From: Rusavskia elegans
Taxonomy: Eukaryota; Ascomycota; Lecanoromycetes; Teloschistales; Teloschistaceae
Assembly: GCA_011316305.1 (NCBI GenBank)
Contig: SAUG01000167.1
Span: forward strand, 1-64,000
DNA length: 64,000 bases
Direction: 5' to 3'
How positions within the stretch are numbered: the stretch's first letter is position 1; each line of letters begins with the position of its first letter. This document shows positions 14,313 through 25,404 of this stretch, piece by piece. The position numbers and the translations under genes were made by a program. Below the pieces are notes generated by a model. It saw only the letters and a list, made by a program, of their open reading frames with translations, ran no database searches and had not been told where the DNA came from.

Positions 14313-15604
14313 GGTGGCGATGGCTGATACGTTTGGCGCGGGAGAGTGAATCAGATACCGTAGGTGCAGTGGTCCGGCTTGTTCAGATACTACAGATATA
14401 GTGGTCTAGCGTACAATTTGACCAGATACCGTAGATACGGTGGTCTGGTATAATTAATAACGAGCAGATGAAATACAGAGTGCAGATCTCTGACGAGGCG
14501 GTAAAAATACGAATTAACAATTAGACGAGACCTAGCAATCGTAGGAAAGCGTAGATCGATAAAGAGCAGCAAAGAAAGAAAGGAAGAGTTTAAGCAAAAA
14601 CTATCTCCCTAAACGTAGGCGGCTAAGATCAAGATTCAACTCTATATTATCGATAAGCTGTAATAACATTGGCATCCGCCATCACGACTATAGTAAAGGG
14701 AATAATACTTAGATTAGACGTTCCTTCGGCGTATTATCCCTTCAATAGCCACCTTCGCGGTCCCTATCCATCGACGAGAAGTGCACCTGCTGCTCCTCTC
14801 TTCTGCCGTCCTAAAGCTTCCTGAAGGTTGAAGAGAACCCCTTCATCGTCCATCTCTCCCTGCCTTCCCGGCCAGTCCGGCCAGGTAGAGGACTTACAAT
14901 GATTTGAAGACACTGACTAATGGCTCTTGCTACTTACAACTCGGTGAACGATTAAGAGAAACGGCACCGTAATAAACCCTTCGAGCTCCTAAGATATGTT
15001 CTCGGTATGCTGCGATCTTACCTAAGATACCGCTGCTGACTCTATAGTGATACAGATACAGCCACATAGTAACATCAAAACGATCGTTCGGTCGATATCC
15101 TATATCGAGGTATCCACAGTCGGTGATAGTGCCAATAATTTGCCAAGATTCTTGGCTTCAAATGCTCTTGCCTAAAAAGGCGCTGGCAAATCCGTCGCCA
15201 AGACGCCAACATACACTTGCAAACTTCCGAGTTCCTTGTCAACCTCAAAATTACTTTCTTGGGACAACGACCGAGTGGACTTCTCTGATTACCTACGTCT
15301 TACAGAATTTACTTGTCTCTGTGAATGAACAAATCCACAGCTGTCCTGAAGTGTCAGTAATTTTGACTGAGTGATCGTGCTTCGTAGCTTGCCTTTGCTG
15401 TTGCCTGTAAAACATTTGGTGCCTATGGTAAGCCTACACATGTGAAACTTCGACGGATCATATCAATTCCTTGTCTTTCCTATACTTTCCTTGACTTACT
15501 CGAATGAACGCTTCCTTGATGATCTAGATATACTTCAAGGCAGCCCGGGAAAATCGTATCATCAAATTGTTGCACTTCACATATCTTGTGACATTGCAGC
15601 GAGC
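14313..15604. other. AT-rich spacer with degenerate tandem repeats
   Basis: The region is AT-richer than its neighbours, especially about 14390-14720, and starts with three degenerate repeat units. It ends in the promoter of the DUF4139 gene. No gene is supported. Confidence 0.4.
14353..14450. repeat. Degenerate tandem repeat, three units of about 26-39 bp
   Basis: CAGATACCGTAGGTGCAGTG, CAGATACTACAGATATAGTG and CAGATACCGTAGATACGGTG occur in succession, each followed by a GTCYGG/GTCTAG-like motif. The units differ mostly by transitions. It lies 5' of the 202-residue orphan gene. Confidence 0.6.
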
Positions 15605-18271
15605 ATGGACATTCACAAACAGGAACTCACCGTCAGGGAGCTTCCGACGCGGACCGTCACCCTGTACCCTACGAGAGCGCACATCCTTCGGACCATCGAA
15701 GACCTCAGCTTAAAGGTAAGTCCTCGCCAAGTATGGATGTCTACATACTGACCCTTGCCCAGCCAGGCCTCAATGAAATTACCATTCATGGTATCACGCC
15801 CACTGCTGATGAAAGCTCGATTAGTTTCGAGGGTACAGGAGCCGCAACCATTATTGATATGACCGTTGAGCTCGTTGACAACCGTGAACATTTCAAAGAT
15901 GCCTATCCTTCGGACCCAGAGGATGTCGAAGAGCCTGACAGTGATGGCACGTCAGACTCCGATGCTGAATCTCAGGCTGTCAAAGATCTCACCACCCAGC
16001 TCCAGCAGCTCGAGATGGCAACCAAAGAAGCCACCGAGCAGCGGAATTCGGCTCAAGGTCGTTTGAACATGCTGGACAATTATGCTCGAAGCCTGACCAC
16101 TTCGCGGCCTGATGATATCGCGGCATGTGTCACCGCCTACCAGAGTGAGAGGGCAAAAGCTTTCGAGGATCACAAGAACGGTGAGGCAAGAATGAAAGAA
16201 CATGATCAGCAAATCTCGAGGGTTAAGGTCAAGAAACGGAAGATACAGCTCAAGCTTCAAAAGCAGAAGACCAAAGCCAACCGGGCAAAGACAAAAGCTC
16301 GGGAGAAGAAAGACCGTCTCCATCAGCAGAACGTCGCCGAAAAGAAGCGTGTCAGGCAGGAGCACAAACAATTCTGGCCGAAGAAGGTATGGAAAATTGT
16401 ATTGTCTCTTGAAGCTCATTCCAGTACCACGCCCGCATCTTCACGGAGAGAATCTATCGACAGCATGGCTAAGAGCCTGAAACCATCGACGGAAAACGCT
16501 CAAGACGGATCTGACGCTGATGCGTCTATGATCAAATTGTCATTTTCGTACATCGTCCACTCGGCTTCCTGGTCTCCGCGATACGATCTCGCCTTAGATA
16601 CTAGAAACAAATCGGGTTCGATCACTTACCGCGCCGAATTCCGCAACACGACCTCAGAGACATGGCGGGATTCTAGCGTTCTTCTCTCCACGTCTCAAAC
16701 GTCATTCCAGGGGCTAGGCGACGCTATTCCTAAGATCCAACCATGGCACATCCGGCTTGCTAAGGGATCTGGAGACATTGGCAATGTTGATCAAGCGCTG
16801 TATAGTCGTTATGAGCATAATCCTCAGCATAAGAGCCAGCGTCTGTTTGGTCAAACCTCACAGCCTTCACGTGGTGCATTGTTCGGAACGAATAATGATA
16901 GCAAAGGGGGCCTCTTTGGAGCTCAAAAGCCGGTGCCGGGACCGCCAACAGCTACCCATCCCGCAGGTACGAATAATAGTCTCTTTGCAGGCTCCGCGCA
17001 AGCTGTATCTTCCGGTTTTGGTAGTGGAGGTGGTCTGTTCGGGTCTTCAAATCAAACAAATCAAAGTCAAGGCGGAGGCCTTTTTGGCATTCAATCAAGG
17101 ACGACTGCGCAAGATGGGGCGTTTCAGGTACTGCCCAACATCGCAGCACCTGCATTTCAGCAAGCTGGTGTACCTTTGGCCGACGAAGACGAAGCCGACG
17201 TCGACGATAACACCCTTGCGGCCCCCGAGGGGCCCTTGGCATTCGAAGAATCTATCTGGGAAGAGTCAGGACTCACGGCTACCTATGCTGTCCCTGGTAT
17301 GAAGACCATTGCTCCCAGTAACACAACTCGTCGGTACAAGGTCGCTTCCATTCCTCTGAGCTCTGTCAGTCTCTCGCATATGATTGTACCCAAATTAAGG
17401 ACTGCTGCTTTCCTCAAAGCGCGCTTGCGCAATGGCTCCTCGATTACTCTGCTCAAAGGGCTCGCTGGAATTTCAATCGATAATACATTCCTCGGCAATA
17501 CCGCTTTACCACGCAGCAGCCCTGGAGAAGGTATGTTCTCTCAGTTTTAGTTGTTGACCTAATTAAGGCTAATATTATGTAGCTTTTGTTCTGAACCTGG
17601 GTATTGACCCAGCATTGAACGTAAGTCGTTTTCGAAGCTCCTTTCCATCAACCTCGCTCAACTTTGGAGCTGCTCCTGGCCGGCTAGGAATTCGAGATAT
17701 CGACTGACGCGTCAATCGGATAATCTCCAAGCCAGGGATGAGACGTACTACAGGCAATCTTATCAGTACTCCTAATACAGTTATATTGCAGTTATGCTGA
17801 CTTGACAATCTACTGTAGGTTGTTTACAGCAAGCCCACGGTTAAACGAAGAAGTGATAGCGGTGTATTTCAGAAAGAAGGATGTGCTATCTACACTCGTA
17901 CATGTACTCTCACCAACACGAAGAACGATGCTACGATTGACGCAACAGTTCTGGACCAGGTGCCTGTCAGTGAAGATGAAAAGCTCAAAATCGAAATCCT
18001 AATTCCTAAGGGTCTCGGTAAGGAAGGCAGTCAAGCGGTGAAAGCCGGAGTTGGCCAAATCAACGAAGGGACGGGGAAGAAGGGAAGCACTTATGCTGAA
18101 GATAGCACCGGCTCCAGTGGAGGGAAGTGGGGCAAAGCGACGGCAAAGATGAAGAAAGAAGGAGAGATCGAATGGGACGTTAAACTTAACCCAGGTCAAG
18201 GTGTAACCCTAACCCTTGAATATTCTGCCAGTTTCCCCAGTGGAACTGGCATTACGGCTGTTTGGCCCTAG
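15605..18271 (+). CDS. DUF4140/DUF4139 protein (mucoidy inhibitor A-like) with GLFG motifs
   Basis: 789 residues in four exons: 15605-15715, 15763-17530, 17583-17620 and 17819-18271. All joins keep phase. The N-terminus (VRELPTRTVTLYPTRAHILR, then PGLNEITIHGITPTADESSI) is the DUF4140 domain. A highly charged coiled coil follows (about residues 100-225, with KVKKRKIQLKLQKQKTKANR). Next is the DUF4139 beta-rich domain (SFSYIVHSASWSPRYDLALD, SGSITYRAEFRNTTSETWRD), which ends at LTLEYSASFPSGTGITAVWP. An insert of about 100 residues inside DUF4139 carries GALFG, GGLFG, SLFAG and GGGLFG motifs. The family is widespread; the bacterial namesake affects alginate production, and the fungal function is unknown. 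The start at 15605 is preferred because the family begins there; an in-frame ATG exists upstream at 15491. Confidence 0.85.
16840..17100 (+). repeat. GLFG-type motif cluster inside the DUF4139 protein
   Basis: The encoded stretch contains GALFGTNN, GGLFGAQ, SLFAGSAQ, GFGSGGGLFGSSNQ and GGGLFGIQ in an Asn/Ser/Gln/Gly-rich context. It resembles nucleoporin FG repeats and contrasts with the charged coil and beta domains on either side. Confidence 0.7.
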
Positions 18272-19520
18272 TTGGGCAATGGCTTGAAAGCTTTGGACAT
18301 CAATAGGTGACTATTTCAGGCTTTTCTAAGGTACAGATCAGGACAGTTAGGTAGCTGTAGATGATCAATTCACACGCCAATGGCGGTACATGAGATTGTC
18401 CTCTTCTCTTTTACATGGACCTACCCAAGGATTGCACAGTACATATCACGATCAACAAGTCCATTCCGAGGCATGTCGTGTTGAGGACCGATAGCGATTG
18501 GACTAGGTGCCTAGTGATGTCAAACCAGTCGTTAAATCGACATCCCAATCGAGGTACCGACCTACGCCCCCCATTGCGGTTTCGATAGGCTATGGAGATG
18601 ATCTCCATTCCATTCGTTTCTGAAGAATAGATATATCATTACCCCTGAAACAGCCGCAGCGATTCACAGCCTCGATTCCCTGCCGCATTTCTATCCTCAG
18701 CCCCCCCCTTTAATCCTACTCCATCACCATCTTGATGCACGGTCACCGAATGCTGAACACTGCTGTAGAAATTTCTCTGTCTTTCTTTCCGACGGGTGTC
18801 TGTGTACTTACATCCCTATATGCTGCTCTCGGGTGTCCTGTCGATCATCCGAAGATGATGACTCACAACCTCGATTTTAGCACTGCGACGTTACACCATT
18901 TCTTGTGGCCAGCGACTGGTCCCCGTCGGCAATTCCATTAGAGTGGTTGTGGGATGTTGATGTCAGTCTTTTGATTCGAAGCAATGTAAGCCTTGTCTCT
19001 CTTGCGTCGTGTCTGTGCGAAACGCCAGTTGAGTCACGAATCACTTTTACATGCTAGTGATGCGGGTGTTGTGTGGCACTGCTGCCTATCGCTATTTCTG
19101 TATCATTGGGTAGGTGTAAGCGATGTGTTATTATCGTTGGGCGTCCGCTGGGGTCGTTGTTGCTACGCCTTGGGTCGGATAGATGGATGGATGCGAGGCT
19201 GGGGGTTTGATTCATATATTTTTGATGGGCAGGGCGTTCGTTGTCGTCGTACGAGGCTTGCATTATTGTCACATACATTGATACCGTTACGCGAGAAAGA
19301 ACTTAGCCCGCTCAGCCATCGTGAGCAGCGTGCATTAGTGGGTTGAGTCACCCTTTCTGTTTTTCGTTTCTCGTCCTCTGAAGATATATCACACGTTTAT
19401 CCCTCCTCTTTCTCCATCCCGGAGGCTATCACAGGCTGTCACTACCTGCTCCGCACCATAGCGATCTCCCACACCAAACCCACCATCACCTTTTCAAAAT
19501 CAAACACCCTCATCCTACAA
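18272..19520. other. Spacer with dispersed repeat copy and pyrimidine-rich promoter
   Basis: Contains the 3' end of the DUF4139 gene, one dispersed repeat copy near 18525 and, just before 19521, a CT-rich stretch typical of fungal 5' regions. No further gene is supported. Confidence 0.4.
18525..18610 (+). repeat. Dispersed ~80-bp repeat, copy C
   Basis: CCAGTCGTTAAATCGACATC followed by AATCGAGGTACCGACCTACG matches the core of copy B (ATCGAGGTACCGAC plus TACGCCC). It is more diverged on both sides. Confidence 0.45.
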
Positions 19521-19943
19521 ATGCCGACTTACCACGCCCTCATCCACCGCGGAGTGATGGCAGTCCCAAACACCCATCCCAAATACCAACCCAGCCGAGA
19601 AGGCCACTGCTCCCGATCGTGCACCATTGCCCTGGCCACCGTCTTACCCATCGTCTTCCTCGCCCTCGTCCTCACAATCGTTTTTCTCGCGTGGGGGAAA
19701 CCGTACCTCGCACGTCGACGACAACAGAAGATGGGAAGTGAAGTGGCGAAGAAGAAGCTGGGAGATGAAGAGAGTGTGGGGAGTAGCGATGTTAGCAGTT
19801 TGGATGGGGATGTGCATCGGTTGAATGAAGAGGGGAGGCAAGAGGTAGAGAGACCGAGAGGGTATGAACAGAGAAGGGAGATGAGGAGGGAGAAGGGACA
19901 TGAACATGATCATGTGCTGGCTATGATTGGGGCGAGGCCATAA
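19521..19943 (+). CDS. Small single-pass membrane protein
   Basis: Intronless frame of 140 residues. A short N-terminal region with two Cys (EGHCSRSC) precedes one strong membrane segment (IALATVLPIVFLALVLTIVF, about residues 36-58). An Arg/Lys cluster (YLARRRQQK) and a charged, Ser- and Glu-rich cytosolic tail follow (EESVGSSDVSSLDGD). The positive cluster after the segment predicts the tail inside the cell. No family is recognised. The pyrimidine-rich stretch before the ATG supports a real gene start. Confidence 0.5.
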   Translation: MPTYHALIHRGVMAVPNTHPKYQPSREGHCSRSCTIALATVLPIVFLALVLTIVFLAWGKPYLARRRQQKMGSEVAKKKLGDEESVGSSDVSSLDGDVHRLNEEGRQEVERPRGYEQRREMRREKGHEHDHVLAMIGARP

Positions 19944-21874
19944 GAGAAGTGTCAATGACGGTGAAGGGACGGCCCTAGGTAGTCGGGTTGCCCCCCTTTG
20001 CAACGCCAGAACGCTGTACCTACAGCATCTGATTTCCAACCGCATAGATCAGGTCCTTCGGGGTGGCTACTAGCTTCGCAGCTCCGAGGATCCTGGTTCG
20101 ATTTCCAGGTCTGAGCAACAGATTGATTTTTTCTTTTGCTATAGGGTCTTGCTATCCGCACAAGCACTCCAGGCTGCGCGTACAAGCATGATTCTATAGT
20201 CCTTTAACAGTAAATTACAGACATTCAGCAACTCTTTTTCCGTATTTTTCGTTGATAGGATCAAACGTGAGTATTAACACAGTAGAGGGCCGTTTTTAAT
20301 TTTAATTTAAGGCTGGTCGCATTGCGGTATACAGAGCTGAAAGGATAAGATAATACCTTAGAGTTTTGATGGGGTATGCCAAGGCTAGCTCCCGCTTTTA
20401 TAATTAGCCGAGGTTCCGTGCTTCTTAATTGGCTGATTTGGCGAAAATGCTTGTACGCAGTGCTTGTGCGGATACACGCCTGAAGAAAAGGGGTAGATTT
20501 GGCTATGGCAGGCAGAAGATCTACGGCTTTGTAATGGGAAAATCAGATAGCTGCAAGTTGCTATTCTGACGACCGTCAAGTGATGCAATCGGGAATGTCA
20601 ACACTCTCGTCAAGAAATAACAGTTGGTAATTATCTTAGTTGATAAGGCTATTCAAGAAGGGATGCCAAGGATATGGTGGACTCATTGACCCACCGAGGT
20701 TCCTCCAGAGGACTGACCCTTACTGCAGGCATGACATCCGCCCCGGAGATGGCGCGGCGTCATGCGAGAACAATCCTCAGTACTCAGACCTCCCACACAA
20801 CATCGTTCGCCAGCCAAAAATATAATTATGGTGCCAAGCCTCCTAGGCGACCTTGTTATCAAGTGACTCGAGACCTAGCCTAATAGAGTTAGGGTAAGAG
20901 CTTGGAACATAAAACCATGACGTGTGCATGTTGTCTCCTTGGCAGACCGGCCCTGCTAGTGGGATTTTTAGTGCCCGTGAAGGGGTCCTGGTGGAACGCG
21001 ACGCCGCCATCCTAATATCGCGCGCGCTTTTTTGAAAACAAGGCAACCACGCAACCAGGCAAATAGCTGGGAGGCTGAGAATCCATTTCCTCGAAATTTT
21101 TATATGCGAGTATTTATCATGCTAAGCTCACGAGAGAACACGCACAGACATTACTACCCTGCGCATTATGCACATGTATCCGGCTTGGGAAGCGGGCGAC
21201 ACCGTGTCCTCGATTCGCACTCGCCGAGCTAGCTGGAATTTTGACCGTCTTTACCCGAGAGCCTGTTTGCTGGGTCAGCTCGAAAATGTCGACATACATG
21301 GCTTGGAGAAAAGTGCTGATCGGCAAAGCCCCTTACTCGGGCCCTCACCATGACGCTTCCGGTACCCACCTAATCTCTATAGGCATATTGTCGTACCTTA
21401 AGAGAGTGAACCTGGATATTACTATCGGGCCACCTCTAAAATCTGTGAGCCAAAACGTATGGATATGACGTTCGAAGCAAGACATCAGCCCAGCCCGAGG
21501 CTCATTCACATCTACCCACAGTACTACGCCCAATCCTTATCTCGTCTCAACACTGCTCCTAACCCGAGACTCGAATGAATGGTGGTGTGCCACATGGACC
21601 AGTGGATGCCTCCATACGGCTAGTGAAAAAGCATGCCGTGGCCAACGGCGGTGTAGAACGTATTCGCTGCAGATCATTCAGCAGTTCTCATTTGCGGCTC
21701 AAAATGCTCCCAGCCAACGACCCCGCCGAGCATTCAATACAAGATCTTGTAAATGGTTCGTGGTGGCCAGGTCAGTCAATAAAGTCTTTCGCCCGAAAAA
21801 CGTTGCGCCACGATTTGCTTTTCAAAGTGGCAAGCCATATACTGATTATTCAAAGCCCCAAGACCGTCGGAGCC
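19944..21874. other. AT-rich, probably decayed spacer
   Basis: Contains AT-rich patches (about 20200-20420, with TTTTTAATTTTAATTTAA) and no convincing coding sequence. A 13-base string, GGGGTATGCCAAG, at about 20372 recurs at about 30366 in another AT-rich patch. This suggests both are remnants of the same old element, though the match is short. Confidence 0.3.
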
Positions 21875-22175
21875 ATGTCATCGCAGCAATGGACATGGGA
21901 TTCGGTGCCCCATTATCGCCTTACACAGGCCATTGTGGACGCCTACCTCAAGGAGAGATTCGGCAACTATAGCACTTTTCGTACCGAAGTGATTCACATT
22001 GATGGTCTATACAGATCGGAGCTGATTTTCTGTCCAGTACTTCAATGACACTTGGAGATTCTTCATTCCGAGGGTACTTACAGAGGCGAGTAATCCTGTA
22101 CAGCTGGGGGGAGGCTTCCTAATATTTGCTCAGCCGGAGAAGAATGCTTTGATCGATCGGCGAATCCAAGACTAA
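21875..22175 (+). CDS. Orphan 83-residue protein
   Basis: Two exons, 21875-21988 and 22038-22175, join across a 49-base intron (GTGATT...TGTCCAG, branch GCTGAT) in phase 0. The product begins MSSQQWTWDSVPHYRLTQAI and continues with FGNYSTF and YFNDTWRFFIPRVLTE. It is rich in aromatic residues and looks like one small globular domain. Without the intron the frame is broken, so the splice is inferred from the restored downstream frame. No family is recognised. A longer in-frame start at 21575 exists but its extra sequence looks non-coding. Confidence 0.4.
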
Positions 22176-22466
22176 GCCGTGCAATCGATGTCGAGACTTT
22201 TGGATCAGGCTCGGGAACTGTGTGAGTGGGTCATGGGAGTTCTTACGTGTCTTCAGGAATGCGGGCTGTGCGAGCAAATTGGTTTAGCAGGCTATGCGAA
22301 ACGCCGCTGCACTGCGGGGAACGGCGTATTATTGGGGCGACATGCCTATCTCACAAGTAAGCTTCAGTGAGACACAACTCATGATTGCAATGTTTTCCCA
22401 GATATAAAGAGGATCAATCGTCTGTTCAGTATCGCCTTTACCAGATCAACTCCAGTCCCGTGAGTG

Positions 22467-24487
22467 ATGGATCAAGTCATCGTCTCATGCAATGCGGCTG
22501 CAGACTATCCGAAAAATCTGATTCGATCAAACACTTACGAATTTGTCTTGGACTCTTACTTCAACCAATTGAACGACAGACAGGATGACCTGTTCCACAA
22601 TGGTGATAAGGCAGTTCTCGATCTTTTGGACTTTGGCCATTCTGGAAAAGGTGTAGTTTAGACCAGAACAATTTCCCAGTGTCCAATACTGAGATCAAGA
22701 CAGCCTTCTGGCCCAGGCAAGTCTGTAGCGGCAGGGCTCTCAGAGATCATCTTGGCATTGACGATTCTATCCAACAAAAGAGCCCAAAATGCCGATTCCT
22801 GTACGTGTTACGCCCAATCCTCGTTACAAAAGCTAACATTCATCTTAGCTTTGTGCATGCTCCTAATTCCCGGGATCGACTGCGAACAACTCGCCACATG
22901 CTGGCACTTTCCTTGTCCTATCTTCAAGTTATGCCGGAATTTCTTGACTTCGTATTCCCTTTCGGTAAACAAATCAACGAGCGTGGTTTCCATTTTGGCG
23001 GGTTTCGTTATCGGACCCGTCTTGCAGACTTTGAGAGGGGCCTCGCAGTACCTGAACTGGGCTGGTCTGGGTACGACTACAAGATGTGCTACAATCTAAA
23101 GTCTGTGGAGCAAGCCAAAGGAGGCGGTGAGCCATGGTCTATCCGTCAGGCTGCAATCCATCATTCATTCGATGTGAAGAGTGGTCAATCATCATGGATT
23201 GTCATCAAGGCCAACCAATTGCTGCAAGATCGGATCAAGTCAGCGACTGGGCCCCGAGGGCTTCCGAAAGTCTGTTCGTTTGACGGCCTCGATAGAGCCT
23301 TCGCCTCGACCCTTGCAACACATCTAGTGTTTTGTCACTGGTCTGGGGAGAACTGGCGTTGGTATATCGAATTTTTAGAAGAGCAGTTTCAGGAAAGTAC
23401 GCAGGGTACTTTAGCTCCGATAACCAGAGCACCTACGAGCCCGCTTAGGAGCCCCGATCGGCCTCCACCAAGACAAAACCTACAATACCATGCAACGATC
23501 GATCATGCGACATGGCCAGAAGTAAAGCAACCTCCCGAACCCCCTCCTGTCTCAGACCCACTACCCATGGAATTCCACAACTCACCAGACCATACGAAAG
23601 ACCCGCCCCAAACCCCGGATGACCTTAGCCGCCCAACAAAGATGGACAGCCGGCAGGATTTCTCATTCACAGATGTACAGCGGACACATCATACCGAGAA
23701 AAACGCAAACTCAGCGATGCTAATCCTCAAAAGTAATATATCTATATTCGCAGATATCAAAAGATATTATAGGACGATTGTATCGTTCCAGGGCTGGCCT
23801 AGTGAGTTGACGGACAAATGCCCTGAGGACATATCGCGATTCGAGCAGGATCTGTTCAGTATCGAGAACGAAATGCGGCTACAACTTTCCAGAATCGAGA
23901 CCTTGCTGCAATGGATTGCCGACCGGAAGAGCTTAGTAAGTCAACGATGCATCCACTTCGAGCTAGGCTGATACTGTCAAGCTTCACGGTATCCTTGATA
24001 CTCAAAACACCGAAGCGAACAAGTCATCAACTGAGAACATGCAGCGCATGACAGCAGAGATGCATGAAATCGCTGTGAAGACAAAGCAAGAGACCATTTC
24101 CATGAGGATCATTACATTTGTAACCCTCTGTTTCCTTCCTCCTACCTTCATATCTGTAGGTATATCATTGGTGCGTGAACCATTAGACCCTTGGAATCCA
24201 GCTAAGACCGGCCTCAGACACTTATGAGCACAGACATCGTACACTTCCCAGACGCGAACGCTGGACCATTTGAAAGCCTGTTCTCTCTCGGAGCTTTACA
24301 GTTATACCTCCTAATCAGCTTACCACTCGTTGTGGTCACCCTTGTGGGCTGGTATGTGTTTTACTTAAGGGAAATCCGTCAAAAAGACCGGACTGCAAAG
24401 CCGGAGGAACCGAATCGGGTATATACAGTGTTGGGCTCATTCCGCGACTCATTGTGCGGCTCGTGCCGATCAGTACTTCCCACATGA
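22467..24487 (+). CDS. CorA-like transporter-domain membrane protein
   Basis: 603 residues in five exons: 22467-22650, 22704-22800, 22849-23935, 23982-24155 and 24218-24487, with every join in phase. The N-terminal module (YPKNLIRSNTYEFVLDSYFN ... DKAVLDLLDF) and the central module (MLALSLSYLQVMPEFLDFVF-PFGKQ, GLAVPELGWSG, WSIRQAAIHHSFD) match the fungal family annotated as CorA-like Mg2+ transporter domain. A Pro-rich linker (about residues 310-390) and a helical region lead to two C-terminal membrane segments: ITFVTLCFLPPTFISTLMST, then LYLLISLPLVVVTLVGWYVF. The GMN signature of true CorA channels is absent, as is usual for this fungal family, so ion transport is not established. It lies about 0.9 kb upstream of the kinase-vWA gene on the same strand. 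Confidence 0.75.
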
Positions 24488-25404
24488 TTGTTTCATCTGG
24501 GCCCTTGATGTTCACCAATTCGTGGTCCGTTCGGTATAGGTACATTCCGGATTTTCCTTGCTTTGCTGACGCTATTGTTACAAACCTCATCTGTACGAGT
24601 AATGCGTATGCTCTAACTAGAAAGCGGCTTCTTTAAGTGACCTTATAGAATATTCCATTGAACCTTTAGACCAGCTTAAAGTTAGACTTGAGTGGCAGCG
24701 CCCGGCACCGGGCGGGTATTGACGCGATGGTGCATCCAGGCGGCAAGAGCCCTCAAGATATGTATCATTAAAATATGCGGTAATTCTACCTAGTAGAAAA
24801 CACGGTGAAGAAATCCAGACGCGCGTCTCGTCTTTAACCTGTTGCCTGGCCTACCGCTTCGACGATACATTATTGCCTATAAATCTCAAGACATCCTTCT
24901 CAATCATAGCAAAAAATGAAAAGACCAGGCATTGAGTTCACTGTCTAGCCTTTGCGCGGTACTGGCTTGGATTCTGCAGCATACATATCACTACAAGCTA
25001 TCACTACAAGATGGCATCATTGTGGTGACAGATAGGCTGTTGAGCGTGCTGTTTCCCAAGCACAGCGAATGTAATAATCACATGGGAACAGAGAAGTAAG
25101 CATAGCCGGTGAATGTTCCATGGCTGTGCAATCTACAAGGCAGCTGTCGCCAGAGGGGTCGGCCAGAGAAGCGGACGAGGCTGCGATTATGCGACCGTAT
25201 TACCATTCTGGCCACTCAGTCGAGGCTAGTGGTTGCCCCTCATAGCCCTCATAGGCTCCGCCGAGCTCTTCTCTCGCAACGGTAATCCAGCATTCAAGGG
25301 CGCTGGCTGGCATATGTCGTCTCAAGATGCACCCATTTATTCATTTCTTACTCCTCTACGTCTTATCAAACATCCCCTTGCAGAGATCCAAGCGGCGATA
25401 GCCA
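24488..25404. other. Spacer between CorA-like and kinase-vWA genes
   Basis: About 0.9 kb without a supported gene. It likely contains the terminator of the CorA-like gene and the promoter of the kinase gene. Confidence 0.4.

Noticed and set aside
20080..20130. tRNA-like T-arm (CCTGGTTCGATTTCCAGG) with a following T-rich run
   Set aside because: The loop would be eight bases, there is no matching 7-bp acceptor stem upstream at tRNA distance and no convincing D or anticodon arm. At most a decayed tRNA-derived fragment.
22000..22045. Apparent frameshift in the 83-residue orphan gene
   Set aside because: A 49-base intron (21989-22037) joins both frames in phase 0.
22640..22710. Apparent frameshift in the CorA-like gene
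   Set aside because: A 53-base intron (22651-22703, GTGTAG...GACAG) restores the frame in phase, so a pseudogene call is not needed.
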